64,000 bases of DNA from Opisthorchis felineus (GCA_004794785.1 SJOL01001191.1:177002-241001), one strand, 5' to 3'. Counted from the first letter of the stretch, positions 12,238 through 24,963 are shown. The notes: generated by a model from the letters alone, not told the origin. Made by a program: numbers and translations.

Positions 12238-12515
12238 TAGGCAGTTCGGCTAGGAAGTGACAGCATGCGCGCCAATTGAAACGGTTACCTGTCATGTCCT
12301 GCAAGGTTTCCAATCACATGCAAATGGGATCACGTGGGCTTCAGGCAGGGAGGCACTCAGGCTGACTGTACTGTCTTTCATTCTACATTGGTATGTCATG
12401 ACCTGTCTGCGCGAACCTTTCGCCAGCAATCGCTTGGAACAGAAAAAAACGCTTCCTGAGGTAGTCGGTGGTTAGACATACGCAATACATGCCCCAACCG
12501 CAACTCGCTTATTAC
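12238..12515 (-). mobile_element. RTE-type retrotransposon, C-terminal ORF remnant
   Basis: Minus-strand translation gives LRLGHVLRMSNHRLPQEAFF followed, after frame changes, by ETLQDMTGNRFNWRACCHFL near 12310-12240. RWLGHVLRMPxHRLP and WLETLxDMxxNRxxWRxCxHxL are hallmark phrases at the end of RTE-like ORFs common in trematode genomes. The copy is 5' truncated and frameshifted, so it is not coding. Confidence 0.7.
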
Positions 12516-12519
12516 AGAG

Positions 12520-15500
12520 AGGGGAGATCCCTGGGAACAGGACAACTCCTCTAGATAGACCACAACAACGTTGTTCATCAGCAACGATTCAGTGTGAAAT
12601 CCCCGCGAATAGAGGCCTTGGTGCTCCCTTCCGAGAGGATTACTGTAGCAAGCCGCATAACAGTAATGCTTGCAAAGTTGCAACCAATACACTAATCGAA
12701 CTAGTACAATTTTCCTATCACCAATTCGTTCGGACACAAACCACCGTCTTTAGCTTTCCAACACCACAGTAGTGTGAGCCAATAGATTGATGTAGAGTTC
12801 AGCTTTGTTCTATTATCCCAATGAACATTGATCGTTTTGTGAACGGATAGTAGAGCTCAGCAAAATTTGGGTTGCCAGGCAATTCAGGTAACAAATCATT
12901 TAGGCCTATTGTACGGCATTTGGAGTTCGAAAGAGTATGACGGAGGCACTCTAACGTGACGCCTATTCAACAAGGTGTTGTTTCCAGCTCCCGAGCCCCG
13001 TGACAGTCAAATTGTGCAAAAATTTGTCGAGTCTAGTTTCATTAGAATGCTTTTTACTTCGGGCCCGATTGTTCTTTTTGTAAGTTTGAGAGGCTTCTAA
13101 AGGCCACGACATATTCGGAAGATGACCACCAGCGATTGTCCTGCGAAGAAATGTTCTTCATTGACAAACATCGGCGAATTCGCATTCATTACGGAATCAA
13201 AGTAATAAAAATCAGTCGATGACTTCAGACTAACCCTTGTGGTACACTAAAATGCACTTCACTTGGCTATGTAGCGCTTATCAAACCCTACCTACTTGTC
13301 TCTTTCAGAGGGGAAGTTTACGGTCCATGTTAGCGACGATATACCTATTTCATATACCTGAAGTTTTGACGGCGTACTGCGACCGTCCACAAAATAGGAC
13401 ACTTTTGAAAACCTAGGTAGACCTTATCGACTGCTGTTTCCACATCCTCTGTTTTGTTCTAGTCGTCCACCCACATCCGCATGAGTGTTGTTGACGGATA
13501 TGTGTTGTTCCGAAGCCATATTTCTGGGTTTTATAAGATGATCCATAACTTATCGGCTACTGTGTCCTTCATGAAAGTCGATATTATCGATAAGAGGGTT
13601 TGGAGTCGGCAGTTGACTAGATCTACTCTGTTGTCACACTTCAATATTGGCAAGATAATTCTTTGAGTTTTCAACACTCAAAATACTAAGCAGATCCCGG
13701 GCAGATCAACTGAGATGCCACATTCGCGTTTTATCGCGCCCTAGTGAATGTTCGGGATCTGAAAAGTTCGGCGATCTGGTTAACATCCCATTTGTTGTCG
13801 TTTGGTTTCCGAGTAGCATCTTTCAACCCATAACTCCCTCCGTCTATTCATGTAGGTGGACTCCAAATCGCCGAGACGCTGGCGTTCCGCCAATATCGGC
13901 ACTTCGTTTGGAACACCGTTGAAAACCACGAAGCATGCACTGACCCTTGCAGCATGCAATTTGCTGCTTGTAAGCACGTGACAGATGTAGCATATAATAA
14001 AAACTGTAAGCTTATACGTCAAAAGTACGGCCCAACAACATTCCGCGCCAGAGAGTGGAACGCCTATATTGATTAGCTACAGAATGCGTGTGTACTGGGG
14101 CCAATCGCGGAAACTCATCTTGTGAGCGCACTAACCTCAACTATTGGATGACCTTCACCAGCTGACCCATATGAAGCTTGCTAGGAACGAAGTGTTTTTT
14201 TTTACAAAATCACGTGGGAGGCTTAGAAAGATATTCATAAAGTAACCGGAGGAAACAGAGGATGGTGAAAGTCGGAGGACTGTTCAGTTCAGGCATCACA
14301 TTGACACACATCTAAGGATTGTGGAGTGCAACTTGAGTGTAACAAGATCCAAAGCAAGGTGATACTGAACTCAAGTTTGACTCTTGTCGGATATTGAGCA
14401 CAAAACGCAATTTAAAATTGCCATACAACAAGCCCCATAAAAAGACCGCTCTACCGAACGGAACGAAGGAATTTCCCGCAGGGAACATAAAAAAACGTTC
14501 ATGTCCTCGTGGTAATTTTCTCGAGAGAATTACTGCTGAGGCTGCAAGGCGCTATCGAATGCAACTCAGATGTCAACGAGATGATGACATCCCAAATCTT
14601 GCCATAAGATACGACTTAACACTAGGGCTCCTGTGTATTCACCGCAGTTCGATTCATGGATCAACGTAGCCCATTTTACCACAATGGCATGGCGAATGGG
14701 CTCGCGCAGTGTCAAATTGTGTAAACCGGATGATCGATTTTCCCTTTTGTGATCAAATCGCAGGCAAGCAGGCGCCTGTTACGCAGGTGTTGAGCGGTAG
14801 TTTTGGCATCACACTACCATGATCGACAGTACAGCAAGCCTTGTTGAAAGTCACCACCACTGTACACGTTAGGATTCGAAAATTAATAGACTCATCTGCT
14901 GTTACCAACTAGTGAAGACCAGCGATCAGCGGGGGGAACCTTGAAGGACGGAAAATATTACCGGCGTATCTTGGAAAAATTGCAACAGGACCATTTTCGG
15001 CGCAACAACGAGTGGCACCATGTTCTTGGGGACAAAACATAGGACACCTGATATAACAGTGTTGGACTTCAAGCAAACGGTCATAAATTTCACAATCCAA
15101 ATAACTAGACAAGATCAGCATGCTGTAGAAGGGGACAAATCAAGAACACCGAACAGTCTAAACAACAATCTCGACGAAATGCACAGAATAACCGCAACTT
15201 ATGGACAGCAGTTGGGTCAGGAGCAGACAGCGATGAACCTTGGTCAACTGGTGTTCAAAGTCGTAAAGTTCAGTGACACTAACTGTTTATAAAATTAGCT
15301 AGATTAAACATAGAACGATGGGGTAATTCTCATTGGAATAGCTTATCTATAACAAGAAAGTGGTAGTGATTGGGTACAACTCGCATAGTGATAGGACGCG
15401 CAACAAAATCATATGACCACCCGCATTTGCGAGTTCTTCGTGTGCAGAGTACAAGTACTAAATAGAAAAATAAAAGATCAGAAATCCTTTCGGAAGGTCA

Positions 15501-16950
15501 TCCGCTGCCTTATCTAGGTCTCAGCACTAGCTGAGACTGCTGTATATAGGTTAAATTGCAGCTTGTAATGCAAAATGACTGATAATCCAAGCTAGAGCTT
15601 GGATACGTTGAATCCAAAACAAGTCCTGTCTATCGGGACAGGAAGACTCAGTTTGGCATGCGCGTTATTCAGAAGCAAGTTCAAAAGTCAGGGCTTAGCT
15701 GCGCCCTAGAAATGTTGCAGCATCCAAGCCCTCGCGTTTTCCACGGCAAAACGTCCCACCGGTACACCAGATTACTGTCGCCGTGCGTCAACTTCAGTCA
15801 TGCAAGACTGTTACAATAACGAGCCAGAAAATCACTTGTTCAGTATGAGCTTTCACACAGCTCTGGTCGTTAAGCCATCGAGACAAATCTTAGATAAGGA
15901 TGTTCCACTTGGAAAGATATTGAAGTATGAAATATTGGCCACGATCAACGATCGGTATACGAAGACGGTTTCGACAGTGCGGTTGGGTGACAGTGTCTGA
16001 ATGAGACAATCATAATGGTGATTCTCTTCAACGCCTTATCCTTGCTGTCTTGCAGGGAGGTTGCGTAACCCATAACAGAAACAGAATAACGATAAGGAGG
16101 CAATTGGTACCATAGCCCAATGAAACTCAATGGAGCACGTGCAAAGGGAATCCATGAGGCTCATGAAGCCGGCTTATTCTCGCACAGGAGCTACCGAAAA
16201 CCGTAACATTTCCTCCGATAAGATAATGAAAATTTGCATGAAACGCAGGGATCAATTTTATTAAATTTTTTAAAGATGAGTCCGATTCCAGTAAGGAATA
16301 AGTCAAAGTGCGTGGCTACCAACACGCCTGCTTTTAGAGCATAAAATAGCTAGCATCAAAGCCGGACAGCACCGTCCTAAGGAGCGTAAATGGATTTGCA
16401 CACCATGGCTGCTGGGCCTACTAAGTCTTTTATCACTGCCTGAATATCTATCAAACGCTTTAGTGGCGATATAGCATTGCATGTCTGAACAGTGTTCAGT
16501 AAAATGAAAGAAGCAGTTAGCGAGTTAACGGTCTGTAGGCTAAGCTCGCACTACAGGACGATCGAATGGCCACATTGTGGACAAAAACGTCTCCGCACAA
16601 AACAAAATCCTATTGACATGCATGTTGCAGACAAGTACTCATTCACACGTAGGCATAACGTCGGAAAGCTTCCAATGTAGTAGAAGTGGGGAGCCTACCA
16701 CCCTGAGGTCCAGATGACAGCAAATCCAAGGGTATTGATGCACGCAACTTACTTTTCCGTAAGACACAAGGTTGGGCTAAGTTCCAGTTGGTTGGGACCA
16801 ATATCCAGGAACACTCGTTGTCCTCATAAGTTCAACCTAATCAATAACTTGGTCTTCATGGTGGTGGGAACGAAGACACTTACGGTTATAGCAAAGTTGA
16901 AACAGCTCTCCGCAATCAATTGGAAAATGTTTGGGACCGATTGGGTAGTC
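12520..16950. other. Long stretch with no recognised feature
   Basis: No open frame over 95 codons resembles a protein, and no SINE copy was found. This is the longest repeat-poor stretch in the window by eye. Confidence 0.5.
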
Positions 16951-16952
16951 AT

Positions 16953-17111
16953 CGTTTCAGAGAGGTTTGGTAAACAATCGGTGGATTTATTGCTGGGCAA
17001 CGTTTCGCTTTTGACACAAAAGCTTCTTCAGGCCAAGTGAGTAAGTTACCAGGTTGATCGGGTTTTAAGGCAGTCAGGGAACCAATCCGTGAGATTTCTT
17101 ATGACTAGCCG
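16953..17111 (-). repeat. Left arm of a 159-bp inverted repeat with hammerhead-like core
   Basis: Read on the minus strand this arm matches the plus-strand arm at 17387-17545 over 159 nt, with about two differences found by eye. It contains CTGAAGA, a hairpin GCTTTTG-TGT-CAAAAGC and GAAAC. The CTGATGA of the other arm is changed here (T to A). Confidence 0.75.
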
Positions 17112-17386
17112 GGTCTAAAAGTACAAAATCCAAGCAGAGTAAGATCCAATTAACCAACCCCAAACCAATTGTCCCGACACCCCTCGACGAACACAGGCGA
17201 ACAAATTCTGTGAACGACCGCAAGAGGGATATTCCATTAAGGTTTCCTAGACAGAAAAATCAAGGCCGCAAAATCCGGGGTAAACATGAACACAACTCCC
17301 CCCCCTAACCAATCTATCGTAGATATTAGTCATCCCCACTAACCAACAGACGGGAACATCAGACTGACACCCAGCACTGATCAATT

Positions 17387-17545
17387 CGGCTAGTCATAAG
17401 AAATCTCACGGATTGGTTCCCTGACTGCCTTAAAACCCGATCAACCTGGTAACTTACTCACTTGGCCTGATGAAGCTTTTGTGTCAAAAGCGAAACGTTT
17501 CCCAGCAATAAATCCACCGATTGTTTACCAAACCTCTCTGAAACG
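17387..17545 (+). repeat. Right arm of a 159-bp inverted repeat with hammerhead-like core
   Basis: The plus strand reads CTGATGA (starting near 17467), one extra A, a 7-bp hairpin GCTTTTG-TGT-CAAAAGC, then GAAAC. This is the order of a hammerhead stem II and its flanking core, with one inserted base. I could not place a convincing stem III and NUH cleavage triplet, so the ribozyme call is tentative. The arm ends in ggtttgg/ccaaacc and gtttcag sequences shared with the other arm. The 275-bp spacer (17112-17386) has no recognisable content. Confidence 0.7.
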
Positions 17546-18049
17546 AAGCTCTCCGCAATGTTGTGAAAGCCCGGTCATTCAAGTCATGCTAAACGGAGAG
17601 ATGATACCGATTTCGTCAGCATATGGCTTGAACAACCCCTGCTAAATCCTGACATATGAACCAGGTGGAGGTTACACCGGGCAGCTGGCTCCTGGCCATT
17701 TTTCTTTCCCAATCTCTGATGGTAAGGAAGCAGTGCGAGGCCGTTTGAAACTGTCGCAGCTGAGTCGCTGCGACAGAAGGTAACAGCTGAGTGACAGTTG
17801 GGTCATTCTCATAACTAGCTGAAGATTTTGACGCACAATGCTCACTGGTCCACGATGGTAAACCAGATGGGGACAGCTCGAAATCTTATGCTGAGAGTTC
17901 TATGTGTATGGAATGGCAGGAAAAACTGTCCCATCAAGTTCCACCCGAATCACCAAGTACTAAACGGTTTGGTGGTAGAAAATGACAAATTATATTGTTC
18001 TGTGGTTGCCGACATACAAAGACCACATGGTATCAAAAGATATTAAGAA
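17546..18049. other. Unannotated sequence
   Basis: A short palindrome, gcagctgagtcgctgcgaca with flanks (around 17756-17776), can form a hairpin. Nothing else is seen. Confidence 0.45.
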
Positions 18050-19205
18050 AAGCAGTTAAGTAAAAGAAAACGAACACAGTAGATAAAAGAGACGCCGCAC
18101 ACATTTGGAAATATCGGTCGTATCAAGAACAGAAAGGAACGCATACTAAGAACGGTGCGAGTGCCCACACCCTCTCTTCCCTTAGCACACCCAAATGAGC
18201 TGGTTTGAGGAAGGAAGGGAGGATGGTCGGTGCACACGCATGCGATTTGGTCAGCGGAATGTCATATGGGAGTAGAGAAACCAGCACAAATACTGATTGA
18301 ATCAAATCCATGCAACGGTGCAAAAACAGCAAGGTAGAGAAAAGTCACCTCTGCGTGCATTTACTCGGACCGGAAGAAGAGATGCACGAGACTAGCGGAG
18401 CCGCCAACGGAAATGGCGACAACGCTGCGCAAATCAATCGAGGTAAAAATTATGTATATATTTATATACGTAGAAAATACGGGATGCGCATGAGGAGATG
18501 GAATAGCGGAGCTGATCGCTGGCAGTAAAAAGCACACACTCCACAAAGATAAAATTTGGTGGCAGGATACTAGAAGGTAGACACACATGTCCATTGAGGT
18601 CAGGGCATGCGCATGAAAACCTGCAAAAAGTTGCATAAGGGGAAACGAGACCGCAGTTAGGTTTGATCAAGTGCGGGGCGCGCGCGCGCGCGCGGAAGTA
18701 GTATTCGGTGTGCATTAGTGGAATCGCAGGAAGAGAACAAAAAAAACAGCTAAGACGCATCGAGTGAACATTGGGAAGCGGCGATGAGGAAGATCGTGAA
18801 ACGGGAGGTGATGAAGGAAGACTGGATGACATAGGTGGGAACGTACGTTTCAAATTGGATGAGTTGGCAACCGGGAGTGGTACTGCGATAACCGGTGTAA
18901 AACATGTGTTCAAAACACGACGAAAAATACAGCAGCATTGCTAGCATAGCCCTGCACGGATGTGTTGGAGTTGTGAAGCGACAACGTATGAAAAGGAACG
19001 GGATTTGGAGTGATTTCAAGTTAGTTGATGAATAAAAGATAGAGGAGACAGTAAATTCCGAACCTAAAAGAGAAGGAAAACCAGATAGATGGAGAAGTGT
19101 GCGTGCGTGAGAATCCCGCGTTCGACGTAGTTCTTCGACGCAAGATGGATAGAGTGGGTGGGCGGCGAACAGAGATACGAAGTGGATGCAGAAATAGGGG
19201 CACAC
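18050..19205 (-). other. Probable 3' UTR or downstream flank of the BEN gene
   Basis: Immediately after the TGA of the last coding exon the minus strand is strongly pyrimidine-rich, free of recognised repeats, and keeps several loosely open frames rich in Ser, Pro and Phe (for example 18913-18434) that look like composition effects. It contains an 18-bp alternating CG tract. I found no AATAAA or ATTAAA on the minus strand between 19205 and 18050, so the transcript end is not located. The extent given is where this composition fades. Confidence 0.35.
18678..18694. repeat. Alternating CG tract
   Basis: gcgcgcgcgcgcgcgcg, unusual in this AT-leaning sequence; it falls inside the probable 3' UTR of the BEN gene. 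Confidence 0.85.
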
Positions 19206-19813
19206 TCAACTTGCAAGTTCCGGTGGTGGTAAATGGTTGGCGGACAAGATGGTCGTGTCACCTGTTGATGAGGCTTGAATGGTATCCATGCCAGGAACCA
19301 TTAACATCATGGACAAGGTATGCCCAGATGATTGTGGAATGGAAACAGTAGGCAGGTGAAGACAGTCGTCGGATGACCGGAGATACAGTTCATGGTCTGG
19401 ATCCATTGACGGAGATAAGGCAAGGGGAGGTAATTGATTGGAATCGGTCGTTGACGAACATGCGTCATCGTTGTAGGCTGTTGGCTGATAGCCTGGAGTT
19501 GAGGCGAACTCGGATGGTGGAGTGCTGCAATTCGATGATTTGGTTAAGCGTACAGACGGGGATGAATTCAAATTGGCCGCGGAACGTTTGCGTGCTTTCC
19601 GTGAACTCCCACCACCAGTCCCCACAATAGCAGATTTACCCGTTACAGCAGCCACCAGACCGGAGCCTCCATTATGATCCTGACCGTCGACAGAATAGAC
19701 TGTCCCGGAGCCGGTCACCGTGAGACGACCAAAACGGCGCTCGTCCTTACATTTCTGCGCCATTCGGGCACGGACTGCTGCAGCTGGTTTATTGAATCGT
19801 TTTCGAATGGTGC
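19206..19813 (-). CDS. BEN-domain protein, last coding exon: end of BEN domain, basic patch, C-terminal tail
   Basis: The exon starts after a TTTAG acceptor (AG at 19815-19814). Its first two bases GC complete a Gly codon with the G left by the upstream exon. The open frame then runs 201 codons to TGA at 19208-19206. Exon residues 1-30 (TIRKRFNKPAAAVRARMAQK, then CKDERRFGRL) complete a BEN domain: an amphipathic helix followed by the usual basic end with Cys and Arg. After that comes a Gly/Ser-rich linker with SSRKARKRS, a plausible nuclear localisation signal, and an acidic, Ser/Thr/Pro-rich tail ending HLPPPELAS. An open frame read alone would start at the internal Met (19763), but the 17 residues before it are part of the domain. 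A GC-type donor just before the stop (GCAAGT) is possible but not favoured. Confidence 0.82.
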
Positions 19814-20859
19814 CTAAAGTGAGAACGAGTGTGAAGTGAGCGAGTATAGGGTCAGCAAATCATTTAACAATAAGCATAGGGACGGCTGGCAGCCATTGAA
19901 GGATGATGCGCTGGTTGACTGACGCATGCATTTCGGTTTACAATAAACGAACCTGATTCTGATGGCAAGAGACGGTAGGATCGATCGTCCAAAGGTACTG
20001 GAGTCCCACTCTTCAAACAACGACAAGCGCTTCTGTGGTCTGTGTGTCACTAAGCAAGCAGTTCATGGGACACAGGGTATTATTGGCACAAGTCCAATAT
20101 CGATGACAAAACTGGTATATTGACTGAAGATCTAGCTAGGTGGCAGACCACTAAAACTATAACTTGCGTTCGAAATGCTCCAGAAAATCTGTGCACAGAA
20201 TGACTCATCATTACAACATGTCATCGTCCTCCCTTTAGATCTTTATTTACCAGCCACCACTAGAAACGCGTACAGAGAGCGAAAATTGACTCGGTGTACC
20301 GTACAAAGTAAGGCTGCATAGAACACGAAAGGATGGATAATCCGGACATTATCCAGACAGATTGGCAGCTATTTGCGAGTGTAAACAGACAAAAGACATT
20401 TCCAACAGGGGTGGAGTCAAAATAAACATGAGGGCAGAATTGCAGCACGGTACAGCTATGAATACATAATGACGTAATAAACGTACCCGGATCGATAGGG
20501 TATCTTGGCGACTAGGGTAGACTTGGTTAGGGTTTCATCATCTGAAACCACTGCACGCTCTCATCGACAAATATCAATAATAGAACAGTAGTTTTTTTCA
20601 CTCAAAAACAAAATCAACTCACCCTAGCATTGCTACTAAAAACTGACCGCCTTCCTAACTGTATTAAATCAAGTTACATCAAGTAGTTCCCAGAATGTGT
20701 TGATCAGGCACGACAAATTCGCCGTATACTTCGCATACCAGTAGAACAGTCTGTCCTACAGGACCTTTTTATCCTGAATGGACCATTCTTCAAAGCGATG
20801 AACGAAGCACGGAAGTTTTAACCAGCAAACATGAGGATCTTGGAAGAGCACATACGAGG

Positions 20860-20990
20860 AGTTCAGATCACTGAACCACATGGCCCAATCACATGGACAA
20901 CGGCCCTCATGCATCAAAACTACTGCCTTCAATGAATGGCTATTTACAGCACTCATCAACAAGATATTGGTTATCACTTTTTCCCAACGG
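20860..20990 (+). mobile_element. RT-type retroelement tail, small fragment
   Basis: Plus-strand frame from about 20878 reads MAQSHGQRPSCIKTTAFNEW, the same C-terminal phrase as MAQSSSQWRACIKAIAFNTW in the fragment at 44.36 kb. Only the last few dozen codons are present. It lies about 1 kb upstream of the last BEN exon, in the intron. Confidence 0.55.
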
Positions 20991-22307
20991 TATCTGTACT
21001 GAATTTTGTTATGAGACAGACTGCGTTCCCTACACAATCACGATACTTGTGATGCAATCGGAACACCATACAGAATTATGACGGTGCTTACACGTTTATT
21101 ATGTCACTGACAATCACCACTTGTTTGGATATGGGTCTTCGAAGGCGAGTGAGAAGATTTGCCGTCTTCTCGATTCTGACCTTAATCAGTGTGTACAGTC
21201 TATATATTCTCTACCGCTTTCTGAAAGGGGAGCCCGCGCTGTAAATGAGGCAGTGTATTTGTACTGTGAACCTTGACGAGGAAGTCGGGCTTGATAATAC
21301 CAGTTTTTTTTGGAAGTTCATCCCTCTAATTGTGGCCACACCAACAGAAAGCAGCCAGAAAAAGACAATGAGCGCCCCCCCCCCCGCACTACCACTGGTC
21401 GTGTTGTTGGATGATCTGGTACTAAGTCTGCGCTGTCTCTGGAGAACGGAGTGGGTGGGAGCAGACAACAACATGATCACATGAATGGAAGAGGTCACGC
21501 TGCTTCCTCCAGAAGGATAAGTTAAAAAAAGGTCGGCCAAAGAAAACCGCACACTTCGACGGCCAGCGACCTGTCTGATACTGTTGAAAAACAACTAAAA
21601 CCTACGGAGAGTCTGATGCGCCTCCAAATCCGTTTGCAGGATGTAACAGCATCATGCGTGAGACATATTAAACTTAGTCCCTGTACCCTGTCCCAGTTCC
21701 CCCGAAAACCAGTAAACCTAGCTCCGGATGCTGTCCCTTAGAAAATCCCCACTACCAGCTGCTCCCCGGGATCAACTTTTCAGTCAAGAGCTCAGGGATG
21801 GATGCCTAAAAACAACCTCTTAGCCTGCGTGGCCGGGATGTGTCATAGCGCTTGCAGCTCTCTACTCACCAACCCTCACCCGCATTCCATCCCCACCCTT
21901 CAACTCGTTTATTCTAGTCCAATTAGCTGTCAACCGCCCAACCATTATCCCACATCTAAGGCTAGCTTCCAGTAAAATCCACATAACAGTATTAAATTCC
22001 CTTGCCGTCTGAGTGAGGCAACGGGTACCTCTGCCTTTTTGCCTTCCCTTTCTGTTGATGCACGTCGTATCATGAAAAACGCACCAATACTTGATGAGTT
22101 ACTGACCCAGAATATAACATGAGACAAGAGATAGGAGAGGATACGAGTAATCTTACCATCCAAAGAATGTCCTTTAGGCATCTGGACGATATCAACGTTT
22201 GGTCCATTGTGGAAGCCACACTAATGGAACTGACAGACATCAATTATAGATCCAGTAGGCAGAGTTGTGGCGAAACATGAACTCAAATGCACATTTGCGT
22301 AGGACAG

Positions 22308-22382
22308 CACCCGTGGTAGCTCAGTCGGTATATAATTCATCCGGTAAGCGAAAGGTCGCAGGTTCGAGTCACGCCCAAGGAC
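22308..22382 (+). repeat. tRNA-like sequence, different from the main SINE head
   Basis: It contains ggtagctcagtcggtata (A-box-like) and aggtcgcaggttcgagtcac (T-arm/B-box-like), in tRNA spacing. The T stem and acceptor stem do not pair well and the anticodon loop is unclear. It is therefore a tRNA pseudogene or the head of another SINE family, not a functional tRNA. Confidence 0.45.
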
Positions 22383-24284
22383 TCTGTTTTTTGTTTCGAT
22401 TGTCTTTGGGTCCATATTCAAGATTTTTCCAATCCCAGTCTCTCTTACATTAATCCAAGTCTAATTTTGGAACCCTCTGGATGCCTGAACCAAAGCCTAT
22501 CAAGAACCGACTAGGAAAGCTGACTCAAACAACTTTGTGAAGTGTCCAAGAAGCCGTCGGCTTGTTGAGAACCACAACGGCGCAGTCATTGAGTTCCCAC
22601 TGGAAATTCTGTGAGTACTTTCTGAGAGCCCACCAGTTTTATAAAATCATCCGGTAGGGTTCCTTAGACAGTTTCAGGAACAGTTGATTTCACTCCAACG
22701 TGTAGTCTTTTTTGAAGTCAAGATGTTCGCCTTTATAACATTGAAAGTGTCACCTTGCTTCCATACTGAGAAAGAAATAATTACCGACAACTGAGTATTA
22801 TCACAAACAACTAGGGAGCAGCATCCACTCAACTGATCCACGGATTCTACTGTATACAAACGAGGTCAAGCAAGCTCCATCCACAACCGTCATGTGACCC
22901 AAAAGCAACGATCGCTTTTGAATCGATGTTACAAGGATTAGGTCTTGTTCATGTAAAGTGAACACAATCATTAAGAGCCTTATCACTTTCTTTTATTGCA
23001 AGACTATAACACGCTGAGGGCTCATCCATCAACAAGGGTGGGGTGGGTAGCTTGTAAACCAGCGTTGAGTAACTCTAAATCTGCACAAATGTCACTACCG
23101 GCTAAATTCAACCTTAGTTTTAGAGTGGTGTTGCATCGTGGGAGGGGGGCACCGCCGAAGAAGCGTGTATTGATTAAGCACGTAGTGCAAGCAACAGTTG
23201 ACATGTAGTATGTAAATCAACCGAAAATAATTGCTTGGGTTCTCCATCGCAACAAAACAACAACAAAAGCGGGTTACGCATCATTGTGGGCTACTGTTTT
23301 GCCCTTGCTTTGTTTTGCTTTTTTTATGTTGTTTACCAGGGCGAAAAAGTGTAGTCAGTAAAGCTAGCTATGTTGTAACTTTTGGTTGTGTTTGCATGTG
23401 TTTGAAGACTAGCGTGCTGCGTATGTGTGCGCGTGTGCATCCAGATGGATTTACACGCAAAAAGACCACTTTAACGGACTGTTCCTCTCTGCGGTTCCTC
23501 TTCACGTCTATAACTATGTCCTACATTGCAAGGGATCATTCGACCCAGCTGTTGCCACTGCTTACAGAAACCGGCATCACTGAACAGTGTTTAAGAAATA
23601 AGCACCACCCATTTCCATTCTCATAGAGACGCATCATCACAGAAGTACCTCACCCTAATATTCCCATGAACAATGAGACCGGACTTGATGCGACCGACGA
23701 TTTCATTTTATGTCAAAATGGGCCCTAAAATAAGAACTTCTGTAGCCCGAAAGGGAAAAGTAAAGTTGGTTTGGGTGCACTGTATGGCACGAACGATCTG
23801 TGTCACCTAACGTCCCATTCCTATAAAAATTTATCTAACGGACTTGCTGGTTTTGTGAAGTGGTTATAGGAAACGAGAGTGGTGTATTGCTGACAACTCT
23901 TGAACAGTGGTGTTGTTCAGAGAGACGCATGAAGAAAATGGGGACGAGGATTTACCTTCAACGTCTTTTGTTAGCGGCGTACAACATTCTCAAGGTGAGA
24001 GCCGACAGTCGGTTAAAAGAGGCCTCTGAAGGCAGTTAAACTCGGGTCTCCTGTCTAATAAACTTCGTTCAAATACACACCTATCTCCACAGGGACAAAC
24101 TTATCCAGGCCAAATATTACCGAACAGATGGCAAAATAATAACCCTTATAAACACATTAATAGTTTTAGCCACATAAATTCCCAATAAGAGTCATTCTTT
24201 TTAGGTACACGTGAATGTTGAGGTCGGTTGGGATGGCAGTAGAAGTTTCATTAGCGACAGAGCCAAAAAAAACCAAAAGTTACG

Positions 24285-24372
24285 GCCAGAAGCTACTAAA
24301 CGAAGGGCCCGTAGTTCGAACTTAACGCTGTTCCTGTCTGGCATTATATTAACCCTCGTGGTTCCTTCGAGC
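24285..24372 (+). mobile_element. SINE, degenerate partial copy
   Basis: It matches the consensus from the end of the tRNA-like head (gggcccgtagttcgaac) through ctgttcctgtctggc and ccctcgtggttccttcg. It is heavily diverged. Confidence 0.4.
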
Positions 24373-24784
24373 TGCAAACCAATTATGGACGGAAGGGATG
24401 GCACAGCCGGGACATCGTTAGTTATTGTCTTATTAAGCATATTAGTTATCTTCAGTGAGTAATTCCATTAAAAAACTGATGGGCCTGACGACTGAACTCA
24501 ACAGATACATGAAGGGCGACCAAGGCCTGCAGAGCTGGCCATGAAGCGTAGCATGCGGCACGCTCAAGATGGTTGCTTCTCAGGAGCAAAATGCTCCCCT
24601 CGATTAGAAAGCAAAGTATTCACGAAGCAAGGCTTAATTTGTGTGACATTAGCAAAGGTAAACAAGGAAACGGTCGGAAAATAAGGGAACCACGGGATCA
24701 TTCACTTTTATCAGTTAATTGGAGGGTTGATAGATTGATTGCGACAAGGTTTACAATAACTGAACAATATGTCAGGGTCGTTAT

Positions 24785-24963
24785 ATCCACATATGCCTCA
24801 GTGGGTAAGGCGTGAACTTACTGACCGGAAGGTCCGTGGTTCGAACCCGGGTATTTCGATCATTCCTGTCTAGGTTTGGGCAACTTGGCGTTATCTCAGC
24901 CCTCTTGCTTGCTTCGGATAGCCCGTCAGCTAGGCACCGAAAGGATGCTACAGATGAACGACT
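24785..24963 (+). mobile_element. tRNA-derived SINE, near full length
   Basis: The head carries gcctcagtgggtaaggcg (A box) and ggttcgaaccc (B box), as in RNA polymerase III promoters of tRNAs. The unique body continues with cctgtctaggtttgggcaac, then tcagccctcttgc, and the tail cgaaaggatgctaca/gatgaacga. Confidence 0.75.

Noticed and set aside
18434..19205. Overlapping minus frames (159 and 151 codons) after the BEN stop as extra coding sequence
   Set aside because: They are CT-composition frames in a likely 3' UTR, with no domain and no splice connection.
22308..22382. Functional tRNA gene
   Set aside because: T stem and acceptor stem do not pair and no anticodon arm can be defined.
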